From positions 248,001-312,000 of the forward strand of contig NZ_VBSL01000006.1 of assembly GCF_006149005.1 (NCBI RefSeq): DNA of 64,000 nt. The letters run 5' to 3'. The number at the start of each line of letters is the position of its first letter. Position 1 is the stretch's first letter. The notes below the pieces were generated by a model. That model searched no databases. It worked only from the letters and a program-made list of their open reading frames with translations, and was not told the origin of the DNA. Shown in pieces: positions 43,833 to 53,705 of this stretch. This DNA comes from Larkinella sp. C7. GTDB taxonomy: Bacteria > Bacteroidota > Bacteroidia > Cytophagales > Spirosomataceae. A program made the position numbers and the translations under genes.

Positions 43833-45284
43833 ATGAAACTTTATAAGTCCATTCTTTTTGCCGGGTTGATGCTGACGACAGTCGCCTGCAGCGATTTCGA
43901 AGAAATGAACGTCAACCCCAACAGTCCGCTGTTGCCCAACACCGCCAGTTTGTTTACGGGGGCCATTCGAACCGTCGGAACGATGAACAGCCAGGTGGGG
44001 CCGGCCGGGTTCAACATCACGCCGGCTTTGTACGTTCAGCAGTTTGGCGATGTAACGTATATCGAGGATTCCCGGTATAAGACCATCAACTTCAGCTACA
44101 ACGGGTTGTATGCGGGGCCGCTGGTCAACCTGCAGGCCATCATCGATCAGAACACCAACGAGGCTACCCGCGCCAGTGTGGCGACATACGGATCGAACAA
44201 CAACCAGATTGCCATTGCCCGGATTCTGAAAGCGTATATTTATCAGTGGATGACCGATCGCTGGGGCGACATTCCGTACTCACAGGCGTTGAAAGGCGAT
44301 CAGAATTTCTCACCGGCTTTCGACAAGCAGCAGGATATTTATACCGATCTGTTTAAGGAATACAAGGAAGCCGCAGCCCAGTTTGATGCCGGGGCGGCTG
44401 TGAAGGGTGATATTTTGCTCAGCGGAAGTGCCGCCCGCTGGAAAAAGTTTGCCGCAACCCAACGGATGCTGGCCGCGCTGCAACTGTCAAAAGTCGATCC
44501 AACGAAAGGGAAAGCCGAATTTACAGCAGCTGTGGCCGATGGCGTTCTGGCTTCGAACGCGGATAACGTCCGGTATACGTATCTGTCGGATGCCAACAAC
44601 GAGAATCCGTTGTATACCAACTATGTCCGGAGTAACCGGAAAGACTTCGCGGTGAGCAACACGTTTGTGGATTATCTCAAGAAAGTGAGCGATCCGCGTC
44701 TGCCATATCTGGCGGCTCCCAACCAGCGGGGGGAATACGTAGGGGTTCCGTATGCGGTTTTCCCGGCTACCGGCCCGGCGCAGAACTTCTCGCTGGCGGC
44801 AACAACGGTTGCGGCACAAAATGCCCCGGCCAACATCGTGACCTATGCTGAGGTTTTGTTTGCGCAGGCTGAAGCGGCCAAACTGGGCTGGACGACGGGT
44901 AACGCCAAAACCTTGTATGAATCGGCTATTAAAGCTTCTCTCCAGCAATGGATGGGAACTGCCTATACGGATGCGGCTTATACAGCTTACATTGCTCAGC
45001 CGGATGTGGCCTATAATGATGCCAAAGGAATCGAATTGATTGCCACGCAGCGCTGGATTGCATTGTTCAATCAGGGAACGTCGGCCTGGAACTCCTGGCG
45101 CCGGACGGGCTTCCCGGTGCTGAAACCGGCGGCTTCACCCCTCAACGGCGGCACGGCCATTCCGCGTCGCCTGGCCTATCCGGTCGCAACGGAGGGGACG
45201 CTGAACACGGCTAACTACAATGCCGTGATCGCCAGCCAGGGTCCCGATGATCCGTATACGCGGGTATGGTGGGACAAACCCTGA
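43833..45284 (+). CDS. SusD/RagB-family lipoprotein
   Basis: 483 residues. A lipoprotein signal (MKLYKSILFAGLMLTTVAC, lipobox TVAC, Cys19) precedes NPNSPLLPNTASLFTGAIRT. SusD-like TPR-type helices follow (RILKAYIYQWMTDRWGDIPY, RMLAALQLSKVDPTKGKAEF), and the C-terminus has the conserved RWIALFNQGTSAWNSWRRTG. The SusD-like/RagB family matches short starch-binding-like receptors. It caps the SusC barrel and captures ligand at the cell surface. A strong terminator follows. Confidence 0.95.
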   Translation: MKLYKSILFAGLMLTTVACSDFEEMNVNPNSPLLPNTASLFTGAIRTVGTMNSQVGPAGFNITPALYVQQFGDVTYIEDSRYKTINFSYNGLYAGPLVNLQAIIDQNTNEATRASVATYGSNNNQIAIARILKAYIYQWMTDRWGDIPYSQALKGDQNFSPAFDKQQDIYTDLFKEYKEAAAQFDAGAAVKGDILLSGSAARWKKFAATQRMLAALQLSKVDPTKGKAEFTAAVADGVLASNADNVRYTYLSDANNENPLYTNYVRSNRKDFAVSNTFVDYLKKVSDPRLPYLAAPNQRGEYVGVPYAVFPATGPAQNFSLAATTVAAQNAPANIVTYAEVLFAQAEAAKLGWTTGNAKTLYESAIKASLQQWMGTAYTDAAYTAYIAQPDVAYNDAKGIELIATQRWIALFNQGTSAWNSWRRTGFPVLKPAASPLNGGTAIPRRLAYPVATEGTLNTANYNAVIASQGPDDPYTRVWWDKP

Positions 45285-45311
45285 TCCTGCTCTGGACGAG
45301 TGACATCAGTA

Positions 45312-45349
45312 ACGTCCCCCCTGCGACCGCAGGGGGGACGTTTTTTTTT
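45312..45349 (+). terminator. Strong rho-independent terminator after first sus operon
   Basis: A perfect 13-base GC-rich stem (acgtcccccctgc with gcaggggggacgt) and a short ACC loop are followed directly by eight or more T. The site begins 28 bases after the susD stop. Confidence 0.93.
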
Positions 45350-45491
45350 ATAAAAAATGTCCTGTAACTACTAGATTTTCAGTGTAGAGATTAAATCCGC
45401 ATTAAATTTTATAATAAAGCAGGATAAGGGAACAAAGTATTGCAATTATGAATATTGACTGATAGAATATTTTGTATATTGGCCGTTGTAA

Positions 45492-45696
45492 TTCATTAAC
45501 CTACGCTAAAAACATGAAAAAAGTTTTACTATTTGATCCGCTGTATCCCCTTGGTACAGTGGCCGAATCTCCCCCTCAATTGAGACGTTTGCCGGATGCA
45601 TTGATTTCCGGAAACGCCGACTCGCTACTTTCCGGTCATTCCATCGGCTCATTTAGCTCATCTTTTACCAACGGCGCTGGTCACCAGTTTCGTTAA
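45492..45696 (+). pseudogene. Decayed susC 5' end (leader relic)
   Basis: From 45492 the DNA resembles the region around the start of the upstream susC (from about 40581): TTCATTAACCTA, then AACATG, then a signal-peptide-like start. The ATG at 45514 encodes MKKVLLFDPLYPLGTVAESP, parallel to MLKRLLIASLCLLGTVGFSF. After the LGTV similarity the frame drifts into unrelated sequence and stops at 45694-45696. It may be the remnant of a lost susC copy. A short regulatory leader peptide for the next susC is a less likely alternative. Confidence 0.4.
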
Positions 45697-45994
45697 AAAT
45701 TTACCCCCTACATCTCAGCGTATTTTACAGTACGGGTTGTTGCCCATACTCTGAAATTCAGTTCGTCAGACGCATTGATTGCTTACGCATCAGGTGCGAT
45801 TTCGTACCCCATGCGACAGCGACGGGTAGTTGATCGGTCATGACGCTACGGTTTTGGAGTATCTGCACAAAACTCATACAGTCCGCTTTCAGCGGGAGAC
45901 TTTTCTAAAACAGGATGACGTAAACGGGCCGTGTTGACACTGCCACCGTGATCGTCTGTTTCGTTGAATTAACCAAACAAACTACAATTTCATT
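45697..45994. other. Gap upstream of the second susC, no gene
   Basis: No frame with coding character and no clear repeat is seen. Parts may be eroded susC sequence or a long 5' leader of the second sus operon. The A-rich segment just before the ATG at 45995 (accaaacaaactacaa) is a typical Bacteroidota translation-start context. Confidence 0.4.
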
Positions 45995-48900
45995 ATGAAA
46001 AAACATTTACTCAGTAGCTTGCTGCTGTCATTTGTGTTCTGTCTGCCTTTGTGGGCGCAGGATCTTACCGTATCGGGCCGGATCACGGCCTCGGAAGATG
46101 GTTCTCCGCTTCCCGGTGTGAATGTGATTGTGAAGGGAACCACCAAAGGAACCACGAGCAGTGCCGACGGTACCTACCAGATCACGGTCGGAAAAGGAAC
46201 GGTATTGCAGTTCAGTTTCATCGGTTTTCTGAACCAAAGTGTTACGGTCGATACAAAAACCCGCATCGATGTTACCCTGAAATCCGACGTTTCCCAGTTG
46301 CAGGAGATTGTGGTAACGGCCCAGGGCATCCGGAAAAACCAGCGGGAAATTGGGTATGCGTATTCCAATGTAACAACCGAGGATGTAACCGTGGGGCGCT
46401 CTCCTCAATTGGCTCAGGCGCTGTCGGGCAAAGTAACCGGCTTAGCGGTCTATAACGTCAACAACAGCGTTGACCCGGCCGTGAAAGTGGTCTTGCGGGG
46501 CTATCGCTCTTTGACGGGGAACAACGAAGCCCTCGTGGTGCTGGACGGGATGCAAACCACCTCGACCGTGTTGGCCATCATCAATCCGAACGATATTGAG
46601 AGTGTATCGATCCTGAAAGGGGGCCAGGCGGCAACCTTATACGGTTCGGCCGGGATCAATGGTGCGCTGATCATTACCACCAAGCGGGGGGCCAAAGGAA
46701 AGCTGAAAGTATCGTATTCAAACAGCACGAACTTTGAGCAGATCAGCTTTCTGCCCAAACTTCAGGATCAGTTTGGCTCCGGATCACATTATGCTACTTC
46801 CTTCGGCGGAGCAGGGTATAAAACTGACTACCTGGAACGGATGAAAGACAACTGGCGCTCGTATGAAAACCAGCAGTATGGCGACCGGTTCGATGGCTCC
46901 ATGCGGATGCAGGGCCGGACCACGGAAAGTGGTGGTCAGTACATGCTGCCGTATTCCGCTATCAAAGACGCCCGCCGGAAGGCTTTCGATACGGGTATCT
47001 CGATGAATAACCAGGTTAACTTCTCGGGGGGCGACGAAACCAGCTCGTTCTACATGTCGATTGAAAACCAGACCGTACACGGCATTGTGCCGCATGATAA
47101 AAGCAACCGGACCGGTGCCCGGCTGTCGGCGACGAAAGAATACGGCAAACTCACCACCAGTTTTAACGCGGCTTATACCCAGGCCGCGTATGACCGAACC
47201 TCGGCAGACTTTTACAATGACGTGCTCAATCAGCCTGCCAACCTGCCTTTGAAAGACCTGCGCGACTGGCAGACGAATCAGTTTGCGAACCCCAACGGTT
47301 TTTACAACGATTATTACAACAACCCGTATTTCAACGCTGATAACCAACGGATGCGATACAAGGATTCCAACCTGAACGGCAATGTGAGCCTGGTTTTCAA
47401 GCCCACTTCCTGGTTGATGTTCACCGAGCGTTTAGGGGCCATGAATAACTCACGAACCGGCAAAAACACCACCGGTAAGTTTTTATACTCAGACTGGGCT
47501 AAAAGCAAAGCCTTTATTCCGGCGCCCTTCTATCGGGATGGCGATGGCACGGGCGTCTACCGCGCCATTACCGATAACCTGGGTCAGGTGTTGGATTATT
47601 CAGGAACGGAAAACGTCATCAACAATGAATTTCTGATTCAGTTGTCGAAAGACTTTGGGCCGCTCTCCAACAAACTGATTCTGGGAAACAGCGTTTACCA
47701 ACGCACGACCAAAGCCATTGGGGTTGGTTCCAGCTCCATCGTGGTACCCGATGTGTATAACGTAGCCAACCGCCAGGGCGAATTGACGGGTGGGGAAATC
47801 AGCTCGCAGGAGCGCCGGTTTGGGTACTACGCTGACTTGACCATGAATTACAAAAACTGGCTGATTCTGAACGGTACGTTCCGGTTCGATGCAACGTCAC
47901 GGTTCTACAAACCCGATCGTCCGGCCAACACCTGGTCATATCCGTACTACGGTGCCGCCCTTTCGTTCATTGCAACCGATGCATTTCCTTCGCTTAAAAA
48001 CAATATCCTGAACTACGCCAAGCTTCGGTTGAATGCCAACAAAAACGCCAACGACAACATTCCGTTGTATGGCCTAGACCTGGCCTATAACAATGGCGCG
48101 AACTTTCCGTATGGCAACGTGGTCGGTCTTTCGGTGGGGAACGTACTGCCCGATGGCAACCTGAAGCCCGAAATTGTCTACTCGTCTGAAATCGGTGGTG
48201 AATTCCAGTTGCTGAATAACCGCATCAATATTGACCTGTCGGCTTACTCGCAACGATCTAAAGGGCAGGTGATTACGGTTAAAATACCGAATTCGACCGG
48301 TTTCAATAACTTGCTGATCAACGTGGGGGAGACCAAAAACTGGGGCTATGAGGCTGAATTAAAATACCTGATTGCGCGGGGTGGTAAATTCTCCTGGGAT
48401 GCCAGCGTTCGCTACTCTTTCAACGACAACATGGTGAATGACCTCTATCCAGGCGTCAATGAATTCCAGCTTAACAATACGTTTGCTTACGCCAACACCA
48501 ACGTAATTAAAGGATCCCGTTTCCCAATGCTGAAAACCGATGGGTATCAGTATGCTCCGGACGGATCGGGTCGTGTGCTGGTGAACTCCACCACGGGTTA
48601 TCCCTTGCGCAATGCGGCTTTGTCAACCCGGGGCGGTGTACTGCCCAAGCACATCGCCGGGCTGGGTTCCAAAATGGAATACGGCAACTTTGGCTTTACG
48701 TTTAACTTCGAATACCGGGGCGGCAACGTGATGTTCAGTGACCTGGGCCGTCAGATGACCTTCACCGGAACCGGTAAATGGACCGAAAACCGGGTTCCGC
48801 ATGTTTTTCCAAACTCGGCTTATCTGGATACGGACGGCAAAACCGTCGTCAACAACACAACGGTTAATGTACGCGAAGCGGAATACGGCCTCTGGGTGGA

Positions 48901-49231
48901 TAACTACCGGCTGATCTCCGAGAACTTCGTTGCGCCAGCCTGGTTTATCAAACTCCGGGACATCAACCTGTCGTATCGTCTCCCATCGGATATGCTTGCT
49001 AAAACGAAGTTCCTGTCGGGCGCCAGCATTTCCATCTACGGACGGAATGTATTCACCATCGTGGATAAACTCAATTATTACACGGACCCAGAATTCAGCA
49101 ACGTAGGAAATCAGACGCCGGGTAATACGGCCATTCCAGGCACGACAACCGCCAACAGTGTGGGGATCAATACCACTGGCCAGACGCCACCGGTGCGTCA
49201 GTATGGGGTAAATATCAACCTTACATTTTAG
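45995..49231 (+). CDS. SusC/RagA-family TonB-linked outer-membrane protein (second)
   Basis: 1078 residues. A signal peptide (MKKHLLSSLLLSFVFCLPLW, cut after AQ) leads to the carboxypeptidase-like domain (LTVSGRITASEDGSPLPGVN), the plug (LQEIVVTAQGIRKNQREIGY, ALVVLDGMQTTSTVLAIINP, LKGGQAATLYGSAGINGALI) and the barrel, ending VRQYGVNINLTF. It is full length but only distantly similar to the first SusC outside the N-terminal domains, so it probably takes a different substrate. susD starts 22 bases after its stop. It is preceded by a susC-like relic. Confidence 0.95.
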   Translation: MKKHLLSSLLLSFVFCLPLWAQDLTVSGRITASEDGSPLPGVNVIVKGTTKGTTSSADGTYQITVGKGTVLQFSFIGFLNQSVTVDTKTRIDVTLKSDVSQLQEIVVTAQGIRKNQREIGYAYSNVTTEDVTVGRSPQLAQALSGKVTGLAVYNVNNSVDPAVKVVLRGYRSLTGNNEALVVLDGMQTTSTVLAIINPNDIESVSILKGGQAATLYGSAGINGALIITTKRGAKGKLKVSYSNSTNFEQISFLPKLQDQFGSGSHYATSFGGAGYKTDYLERMKDNWRSYENQQYGDRFDGSMRMQGRTTESGGQYMLPYSAIKDARRKAFDTGISMNNQVNFSGGDETSSFYMSIENQTVHGIVPHDKSNRTGARLSATKEYGKLTTSFNAAYTQAAYDRTSADFYNDVLNQPANLPLKDLRDWQTNQFANPNGFYNDYYNNPYFNADNQRMRYKDSNLNGNVSLVFKPTSWLMFTERLGAMNNSRTGKNTTGKFLYSDWAKSKAFIPAPFYRDGDGTGVYRAITDNLGQVLDYSGTENVINNEFLIQLSKDFGPLSNKLILGNSVYQRTTKAIGVGSSSIVVPDVYNVANRQGELTGGEISSQERRFGYYADLTMNYKNWLILNGTFRFDATSRFYKPDRPANTWSYPYYGAALSFIATDAFPSLKNNILNYAKLRLNANKNANDNIPLYGLDLAYNNGANFPYGNVVGLSVGNVLPDGNLKPEIVYSSEIGGEFQLLNNRINIDLSAYSQRSKGQVITVKIPNSTGFNNLLINVGETKNWGYEAELKYLIARGGKFSWDASVRYSFNDNMVNDLYPGVNEFQLNNTFAYANTNVIKGSRFPMLKTDGYQYAPDGSGRVLVNSTTGYPLRNAALSTRGGVLPKHIAGLGSKMEYGNFGFTFNFEYRGGNVMFSDLGRQMTFTGTGKWTENRVPHVFPNSAYLDTDGKTVVNNTTVNVREAEYGLWVDNYRLISENFVAPAWFIKLRDINLSYRLPSDMLAKTKFLSGASISIYGRNVFTIVDKLNYYTDPEFSNVGNQTPGNTAIPGTTTANSVGINTTGQTPPVRQYGVNINLTF

Positions 49232-49253
49232 TAACCACTGAAATTGTCTTGAC

Positions 49254-50801
49254 ATGAAATTAAAATCATTCTTCATAGTTGCCTTAGTGGCCTTTCTTGG
49301 TACGTCTTGTAAAGAGTCTTTTCTGGACATCAATACCAATCCGAACGTACTGCCGACGGCATCGCCGAGCTTTGTATTCACCAATGCACTGAATACCACG
49401 TCTACTAACCTGATCGGGAACAGCTCAACCGGAAACCAGCCCAACGAACTCGGTTATTACTGGGCGGGGCAATGGACGCAGGGGAATGGGTACATTATTA
49501 ACACGACCATCTTTGCCTACAACTTTACCAACGGTGATTTCACGTATTGGGATGCCTACTACGATAACCTGCAGGACTATCAGTTTGTGATCAACAACGC
49601 CGATGCCAATAATCAGAAGTATCTGAAAGGCCCGGCGAAAGTGATGAAAGCCATGTTGTTTCAGCAATTGGTCGATATGTACGGAAACGTGCCGTATACC
49701 GAAGCCTTGAAAGGGGGCGACGTACTGGCTCCGAAATTCGATGATCAGAAGGCCATTTACGAATCGCTGATTACGTTGCTGGATGAAGCTATTGTCGATT
49801 TGAAAGCCAACCCCTTTGCCAGTGCTTTTACCGGTTCTGATATCGTCTTTAAAGGCAGCACAACCAAATGGGCACAGTTTGCCAATTCGCTGAAGATGAA
49901 AATTCTGATTCGTCAGTCAAAAGTGGCTGGCAAAGAAACCTACATCAAGACCGAGATCAATAAGATTGTGACTGAAGGTTCGGGCTTTATCACGGGCGAA
50001 GAGGTCGGTGTCGGTGGCCCTTCCTTCTTTTTGGCAACCGCCGGGAAGCTTAACGGTGTTTATGACCGCTGGGGCTACGACGCCAACGGAGCCAAACGCG
50101 CGTTGAACAACTTTCCGCGTCCCACCAAGTTTCTGATCGATGGGCTGAAAGCCGCCGGTGACACCCTGCGGATGAAGCGAATTGCCTATGCCAATGGGGG
50201 AGAAAATGGGACCGTACCGGGCACAAGTCTGCAAAAGGAGGTTTCGGCTAACTATTCCGGAACGCCGTTTGGCGTTAGCTCCGGTTATTTACCCGCCAAC
50301 ACGACCTCACTGGGACCCAGCCTGATCGTGAAAGGTGAATACAACCGGCCCGCGATTTTGATGACGGCGTCGGAAGTTCAGTTTCTGCTGGCCGAAGCCA
50401 AACAACGGTATGCGGATGTAACGCTGCCACTGACTGCAAAAGCGTATTTTGAAGCCGGTATTGCCCAGTCGTTCCGCGTATTGGGTGCGAATGTCGCCGG
50501 TGCAGAAGCTTTCAAGGGAAGTAAAATTGAGAACTACGATTGGGATGCATCGACGAACAAACTGACGGCCATCGCCATTCAGAAATGGATTGCCCTGACC
50601 AACTTCAGCGGTTTGGAAGCCTGGACCGAATACCGCCGTACGAACCTGCCGGTTCTACCCCAAAGCATCCAGGTGGCGGATGCAAAACGTCCTGTACGCT
50701 TTTATTACCCCAATACCGAGTCGGGTTCAAATGGTGCCAACGTAACCGCCCAGGGAACGATCGATGCCTTTAGCACGAAACTTTTCTGGGATGTTGATTA
50801 A
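49254..50801 (+). CDS. SusD/RagB-family lipoprotein (second)
   Basis: 515 residues. The signal MKLKSFFIVALVAFLGTSC has lipobox LGTSC with Cys19. FLDINTNPNVLPTASPSFVF is the usual SusD opening, AMLFQQLVDMYGNVPYTEAL and KWAQFANSLKMKILIRQSKV are core helices, and IAIQKWIALTNFSGLEAWTE is the conserved C-terminal block. It resembles the SusD_2/RagB-like subgroup. It is the surface receptor partner of the second SusC and ends in a terminator hairpin. Confidence 0.95.
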   Translation: MKLKSFFIVALVAFLGTSCKESFLDINTNPNVLPTASPSFVFTNALNTTSTNLIGNSSTGNQPNELGYYWAGQWTQGNGYIINTTIFAYNFTNGDFTYWDAYYDNLQDYQFVINNADANNQKYLKGPAKVMKAMLFQQLVDMYGNVPYTEALKGGDVLAPKFDDQKAIYESLITLLDEAIVDLKANPFASAFTGSDIVFKGSTTKWAQFANSLKMKILIRQSKVAGKETYIKTEINKIVTEGSGFITGEEVGVGGPSFFLATAGKLNGVYDRWGYDANGAKRALNNFPRPTKFLIDGLKAAGDTLRMKRIAYANGGENGTVPGTSLQKEVSANYSGTPFGVSSGYLPANTTSLGPSLIVKGEYNRPAILMTASEVQFLLAEAKQRYADVTLPLTAKAYFEAGIAQSFRVLGANVAGAEAFKGSKIENYDWDASTNKLTAIAIQKWIALTNFSGLEAWTEYRRTNLPVLPQSIQVADAKRPVRFYYPNTESGSNGANVTAQGTIDAFSTKLFWDVD

Positions 50802-50828
50802 GATAAATTTTATTAGGTAGGTTATTGG

Positions 50829-50862
50829 AAGGAGGTCATCGTATCGATGGCCTTTCTTTTTT
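50829..50862 (+). terminator. Terminator after second sus operon
   Basis: The stem AAGGAGGTCATCG with CGATGGCCTTT (one bulge) and a 3-base loop is followed by a T-rich run. It lies 27 bases after the susD stop and just before inverted repeat IR-D. Confidence 0.75.
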
Positions 50863-50871
50863 AGGAATCAT

Positions 50872-50956
50872 AAATGCAAAATGATGAATGCTAAATGTAC
50901 AAGTAGAGTGCGCTAGCCTCTTCACTTGTACATTTAGCATTCATCATTTTGCATTT
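50872..50956. repeat. Long inverted repeat IR-D with period-7 arms
   Basis: The arms are 50872-50908 and 50920-50956, 37 bases with 35 matching, around an 11-base loop. AATG recurs at arm positions 2, 9, 16 and 23, an exact 7-base step. It lies between the convergent susD and lon genes, 17 bases beyond the lon stop, and shares the start AAAATGATGAATG with IR-F. Confidence 0.92.
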
Positions 50957-50973
50957 TATATTGACTTGAAAGA

Positions 50974-53496
50974 TCACAAAACCGTCACGGTCGCCGGAAC
51001 AGCGGGTTCGCTTTCTTTCTCTTTATCCTTCGGGAAAACGAATTTCATCGGTTTAGAAACCTGTTGGGGCAAAAGGGCCGTTTCCAGCACCTGATCGACC
51101 GTATCAACGTAGTGGATGGTCAGATCCTTGATGTAATTCTGGTTGATTTCCTCCACGTCTTTCCGGTTTTTCGAACAGAGCAGAATTTCACGAACACCCG
51201 CCCGGTTTGCCGCCAGAATTTTCTCCTTGATACCGCCCACCGGCAGCACCTTGCCGCGCAGCGTAATTTCACCGGTCATCGCCAGATAAGGCCGCACTTT
51301 TCGTTGGGTATAAATCGAAGCCATCGACGTCAGCATTGTAATGCCCGCGGAAGGGCCGTCTTTGGGCACCGCACCAGCCGGCACGTGAACGTGCAGATCG
51401 TAGTGATTGAAAACGTTATAATCGAGACCGATCTCGTCGGAATGGGCTTTCAGATACGATAAGGCCGTTACCGCCGATTCCTTCATGACATCGCCCAACT
51501 GGCCCGAAAGCGTCAGGTTGCCTTTGCCACGGCTCAGGCTCGATTCGATGAACAGGATTTCACCCCCAACCTGTGTCCAGGCTAAACCGGTCACAATACC
51601 GGCAATGTCGTCGTCGGAATACAGATCGCGGTCGAAGATTTCGGCCCCCAGCATTTTCAGCACATCCGCCGGTTTGATGGTTTTCGGATAGTCTTCTTCC
51701 AGAGCAATCGACTTGGCGATTTTGCGAACCAGCGCACCGATTTTCTGCTCCAGATTCCGAACACCCGACTCACGGGTGTAGCTTTCGATGATACGCTGAA
51801 TGGCTTTATCGTCCACCATCAGATCTTTCGGCTTTAAACCGTGTTCTTTCCGTTGCTTCGGAATCAGGTATTTCTTGGCAATCTGGATTTTCTCTTCCAC
51901 CGTATACCCCGTGAGCTCGATGATTTCCATCCGGTCACGCAGGGCGGGGTGGATGGTGTCAAGCGAGTTGGCGGTAGCAATGAACAACACTTTCGACAAA
52001 TCGTATTCCACTTCGAGGTAGTTGTCGATAAAGGTCGAGTTCTGCTCCGGGTCGAGCACTTCGAGCAGGGCCGACGACGGATCACCCCGGAAATCGGAGC
52101 TTACTTTGTCGATTTCGTCCAGAATAAAAACCGGGTTCGATGAATCGGATTTCTTGATATTCTGAATGATTTTGCCCGGCATCGCGCCGATATAGGTTTT
52201 CCGGTGCCCCCGGATTTCGGCTTCGTCGTGAACGCCACCCAGGGCCATCCGGATGTATTTCCGGCCCAGGGCTTTGGCAACCGAGCGACCGAGCGAGGTT
52301 TTTCCGACACCCGGAGGGCCGTATAAACACAGGATCGGGGCTTTCATGCCTTCCGAAGCCCGGTCGTTTTTCAGTTTCAAAACCGCCAGGTATTCGATCA
52401 TCCGTTCTTTCACTTTCTCCAGCCCGAAGTGGTCGCTGTCCAGGACTTTCTGCGCCCGCCGGAGATCAAAATTGTCTTTTGAATACTCGTTCCAGGGCAG
52501 ATCGACCATCAACTCGATGTAATTCATCGTCACCGGATACTCGGGTGCCATCGGGTTGATCCGTTGGAGTTTGTTCAGTTCCTTGTCAAAATGGGCCTGA
52601 ACCGCCGGGGTCCATTTTTTGCGGGCCGCCCGCATCCGGACTTCTTCCAGGTCGCGGTCGGGGCTGTCCATGCCGAGTTCGTCCTGTAACACCTTAATCT
52701 GTTGCCGCAGGAAATAGTCGCGCTGTTGCTGATCGATGTCCGAACTGGCCTTGGTCTGAATTTCGCGTTTGAGCTCCAGCAACTGAATTTGCCGCAGCAT
52801 GAATTCGAGCAGCAGCGTGGCCTGTTGCGCACCTTCGGTCGTTTCCAGTAATTTCTGTTTATCGGCCACTTCGCCTTCGATGTTCGACGACAGAAAATGC
52901 ATCAGAAACATCGGGCTTTCGATGTTGTCGAGGGCAATCCGGGCTTCCTGCGGAATTTCCGGATTCAGACGCAGAATTTTATAGGCTGATTCTTTCAGTG
53001 ATTGAATCAGGGCTTTCGACTCCTTGCGGTTCGGGCTCGGGAAATGGTCGTCGATCTGGCGGACGTTGGCCGTCAGATAGGGTTCTTCCTGGAGGTAATT
53101 GACAATTTCAAACCGTTTTTTGCCCTGAATGATGATGGTAATGTTGCCATCGGGCAGCGTAATCATTTTGATGATGTACGCGACCGTTCCCAGGCGGTAG
53201 AGGTCGTCGGCGGTCGGTTCGTCTTTTTGCTGGTTCGACTGCGCTACGACGCCAATAATGCGGTTTCCCTTGTAAGCCTTCTTTACTAATTTGATCGATT
53301 TCTGCCGCCCCACCGTCACCGGGATCACCATGCCCGGAAAAAGCACCGTATTCCGTACGGGCAGAATCGACAGGTCGCTGGGGACAATATAGTCTTCGTC
53401 GGCATCATCGGCTGATCCCAACGGAACAATTTCGAGATTGTCCAGATCCGATTCAGCTAACCACAATTGGGTATCGTATTTACTGTTTACACTCAT
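50974..53496 (-). CDS. lon: ATP-dependent Lon protease
   Basis: 840 residues. An N-terminal LON domain ([20 protein letters not shown]), a helical region, an AAA+ module (Walker [14 protein letters not shown], Walker [10 protein letters not shown]) and the protease domain with catalytic Ser in [11 protein letters not shown] and Lys in [14 protein letters not shown] charged tail follows ([19 protein letters not shown]). A cytosolic hexamer that degrades misfolded and regulatory proteins. A CTGCCA/TGACAG dyad lies 11 bases before the start and may be a stress-control site. The gene is monocistronic. Confidence 0.96.
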   Translation of the reverse strand: MSVNSKYDTQLWLAESDLDNLEIVPLGSADDADEDYIVPSDLSILPVRNTVLFPGMVIPVTVGRQKSIKLVKKAYKGNRIIGVVAQSNQQKDEPTADDLYRLGTVAYIIKMITLPDGNITIIIQGKKRFEIVNYLQEEPYLTANVRQIDDHFPSPNRKESKALIQSLKESAYKILRLNPEIPQEARIALDNIESPMFLMHFLSSNIEGEVADKQKLLETTEGAQQATLLLEFMLRQIQLLELKREIQTKASSDIDQQQRDYFLRQQIKVLQDELGMDSPDRDLEEVRMRAARKKWTPAVQAHFDKELNKLQRINPMAPEYPVTMNYIELMVDLPWNEYSKDNFDLRRAQKVLDSDHFGLEKVKERMIEYLAVLKLKNDRASEGMKAPILCLYGPPGVGKTSLGRSVAKALGRKYIRMALGGVHDEAEIRGHRKTYIGAMPGKIIQNIKKSDSSNPVFILDEIDKVSSDFRGDPSSALLEVLDPEQNSTFIDNYLEVEYDLSKVLFIATANSLDTIHPALRDRMEIIELTGYTVEEKIQIAKKYLIPKQRKEHGLKPKDLMVDDKAIQRIIESYTRESGVRNLEQKIGALVRKIAKSIALEEDYPKTIKPADVLKMLGAEIFDRDLYSDDDIAGIVTGLAWTQVGGEILFIESSLSRGKGNLTLSGQLGDVMKESAVTALSYLKAHSDEIGLDYNVFNHYDLHVHVPAGAVPKDGPSAGITMLTSMASIYTQRKVRPYLAMTGEITLRGKVLPVGGIKEKILAANRAGVREILLCSKNRKDVEEINQNYIKDLTIHYVDTVDQVLETALLPQQVSKPMKFVFPKDKEKESEPAVPATVTVL

Positions 53497-53506
53497 AATT
53501 AGGTGC

Positions 53507-53521
53507 CTGCCAAACTGACAG
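53507..53521. promoter_or_regulatory. Near-palindrome just upstream of lon
   Basis: CTGCCA-AAC-TGACAG (53507-53521) is a dyad with one mismatch, 11 bases before the lon ATG. It is a candidate operator for stress control; no such site is proved. Confidence 0.35.
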
Positions 53522-53705
53522 TCTTAATGTATCATACAGGCTTAATAGGTATTGAGAAACAAAGATTGATAACTAGCGCAAGGGGTATGCCAAAGATTTT
53601 GTGTGAAAAAACAGGCAGAATTGTCTGTATCGATACAAGTAACAAAAAAGGAAATGAAACTCAAAGCATACGCAGAATCAATGCATTTCCTTCGGGTAAG
53701 TACAT

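Noticed and set aside
45514-45696. Functional small exported protein
   Set aside because: The only similarity is to the susC start, and the signal-like part lacks a cleavage site; treated as a relic.
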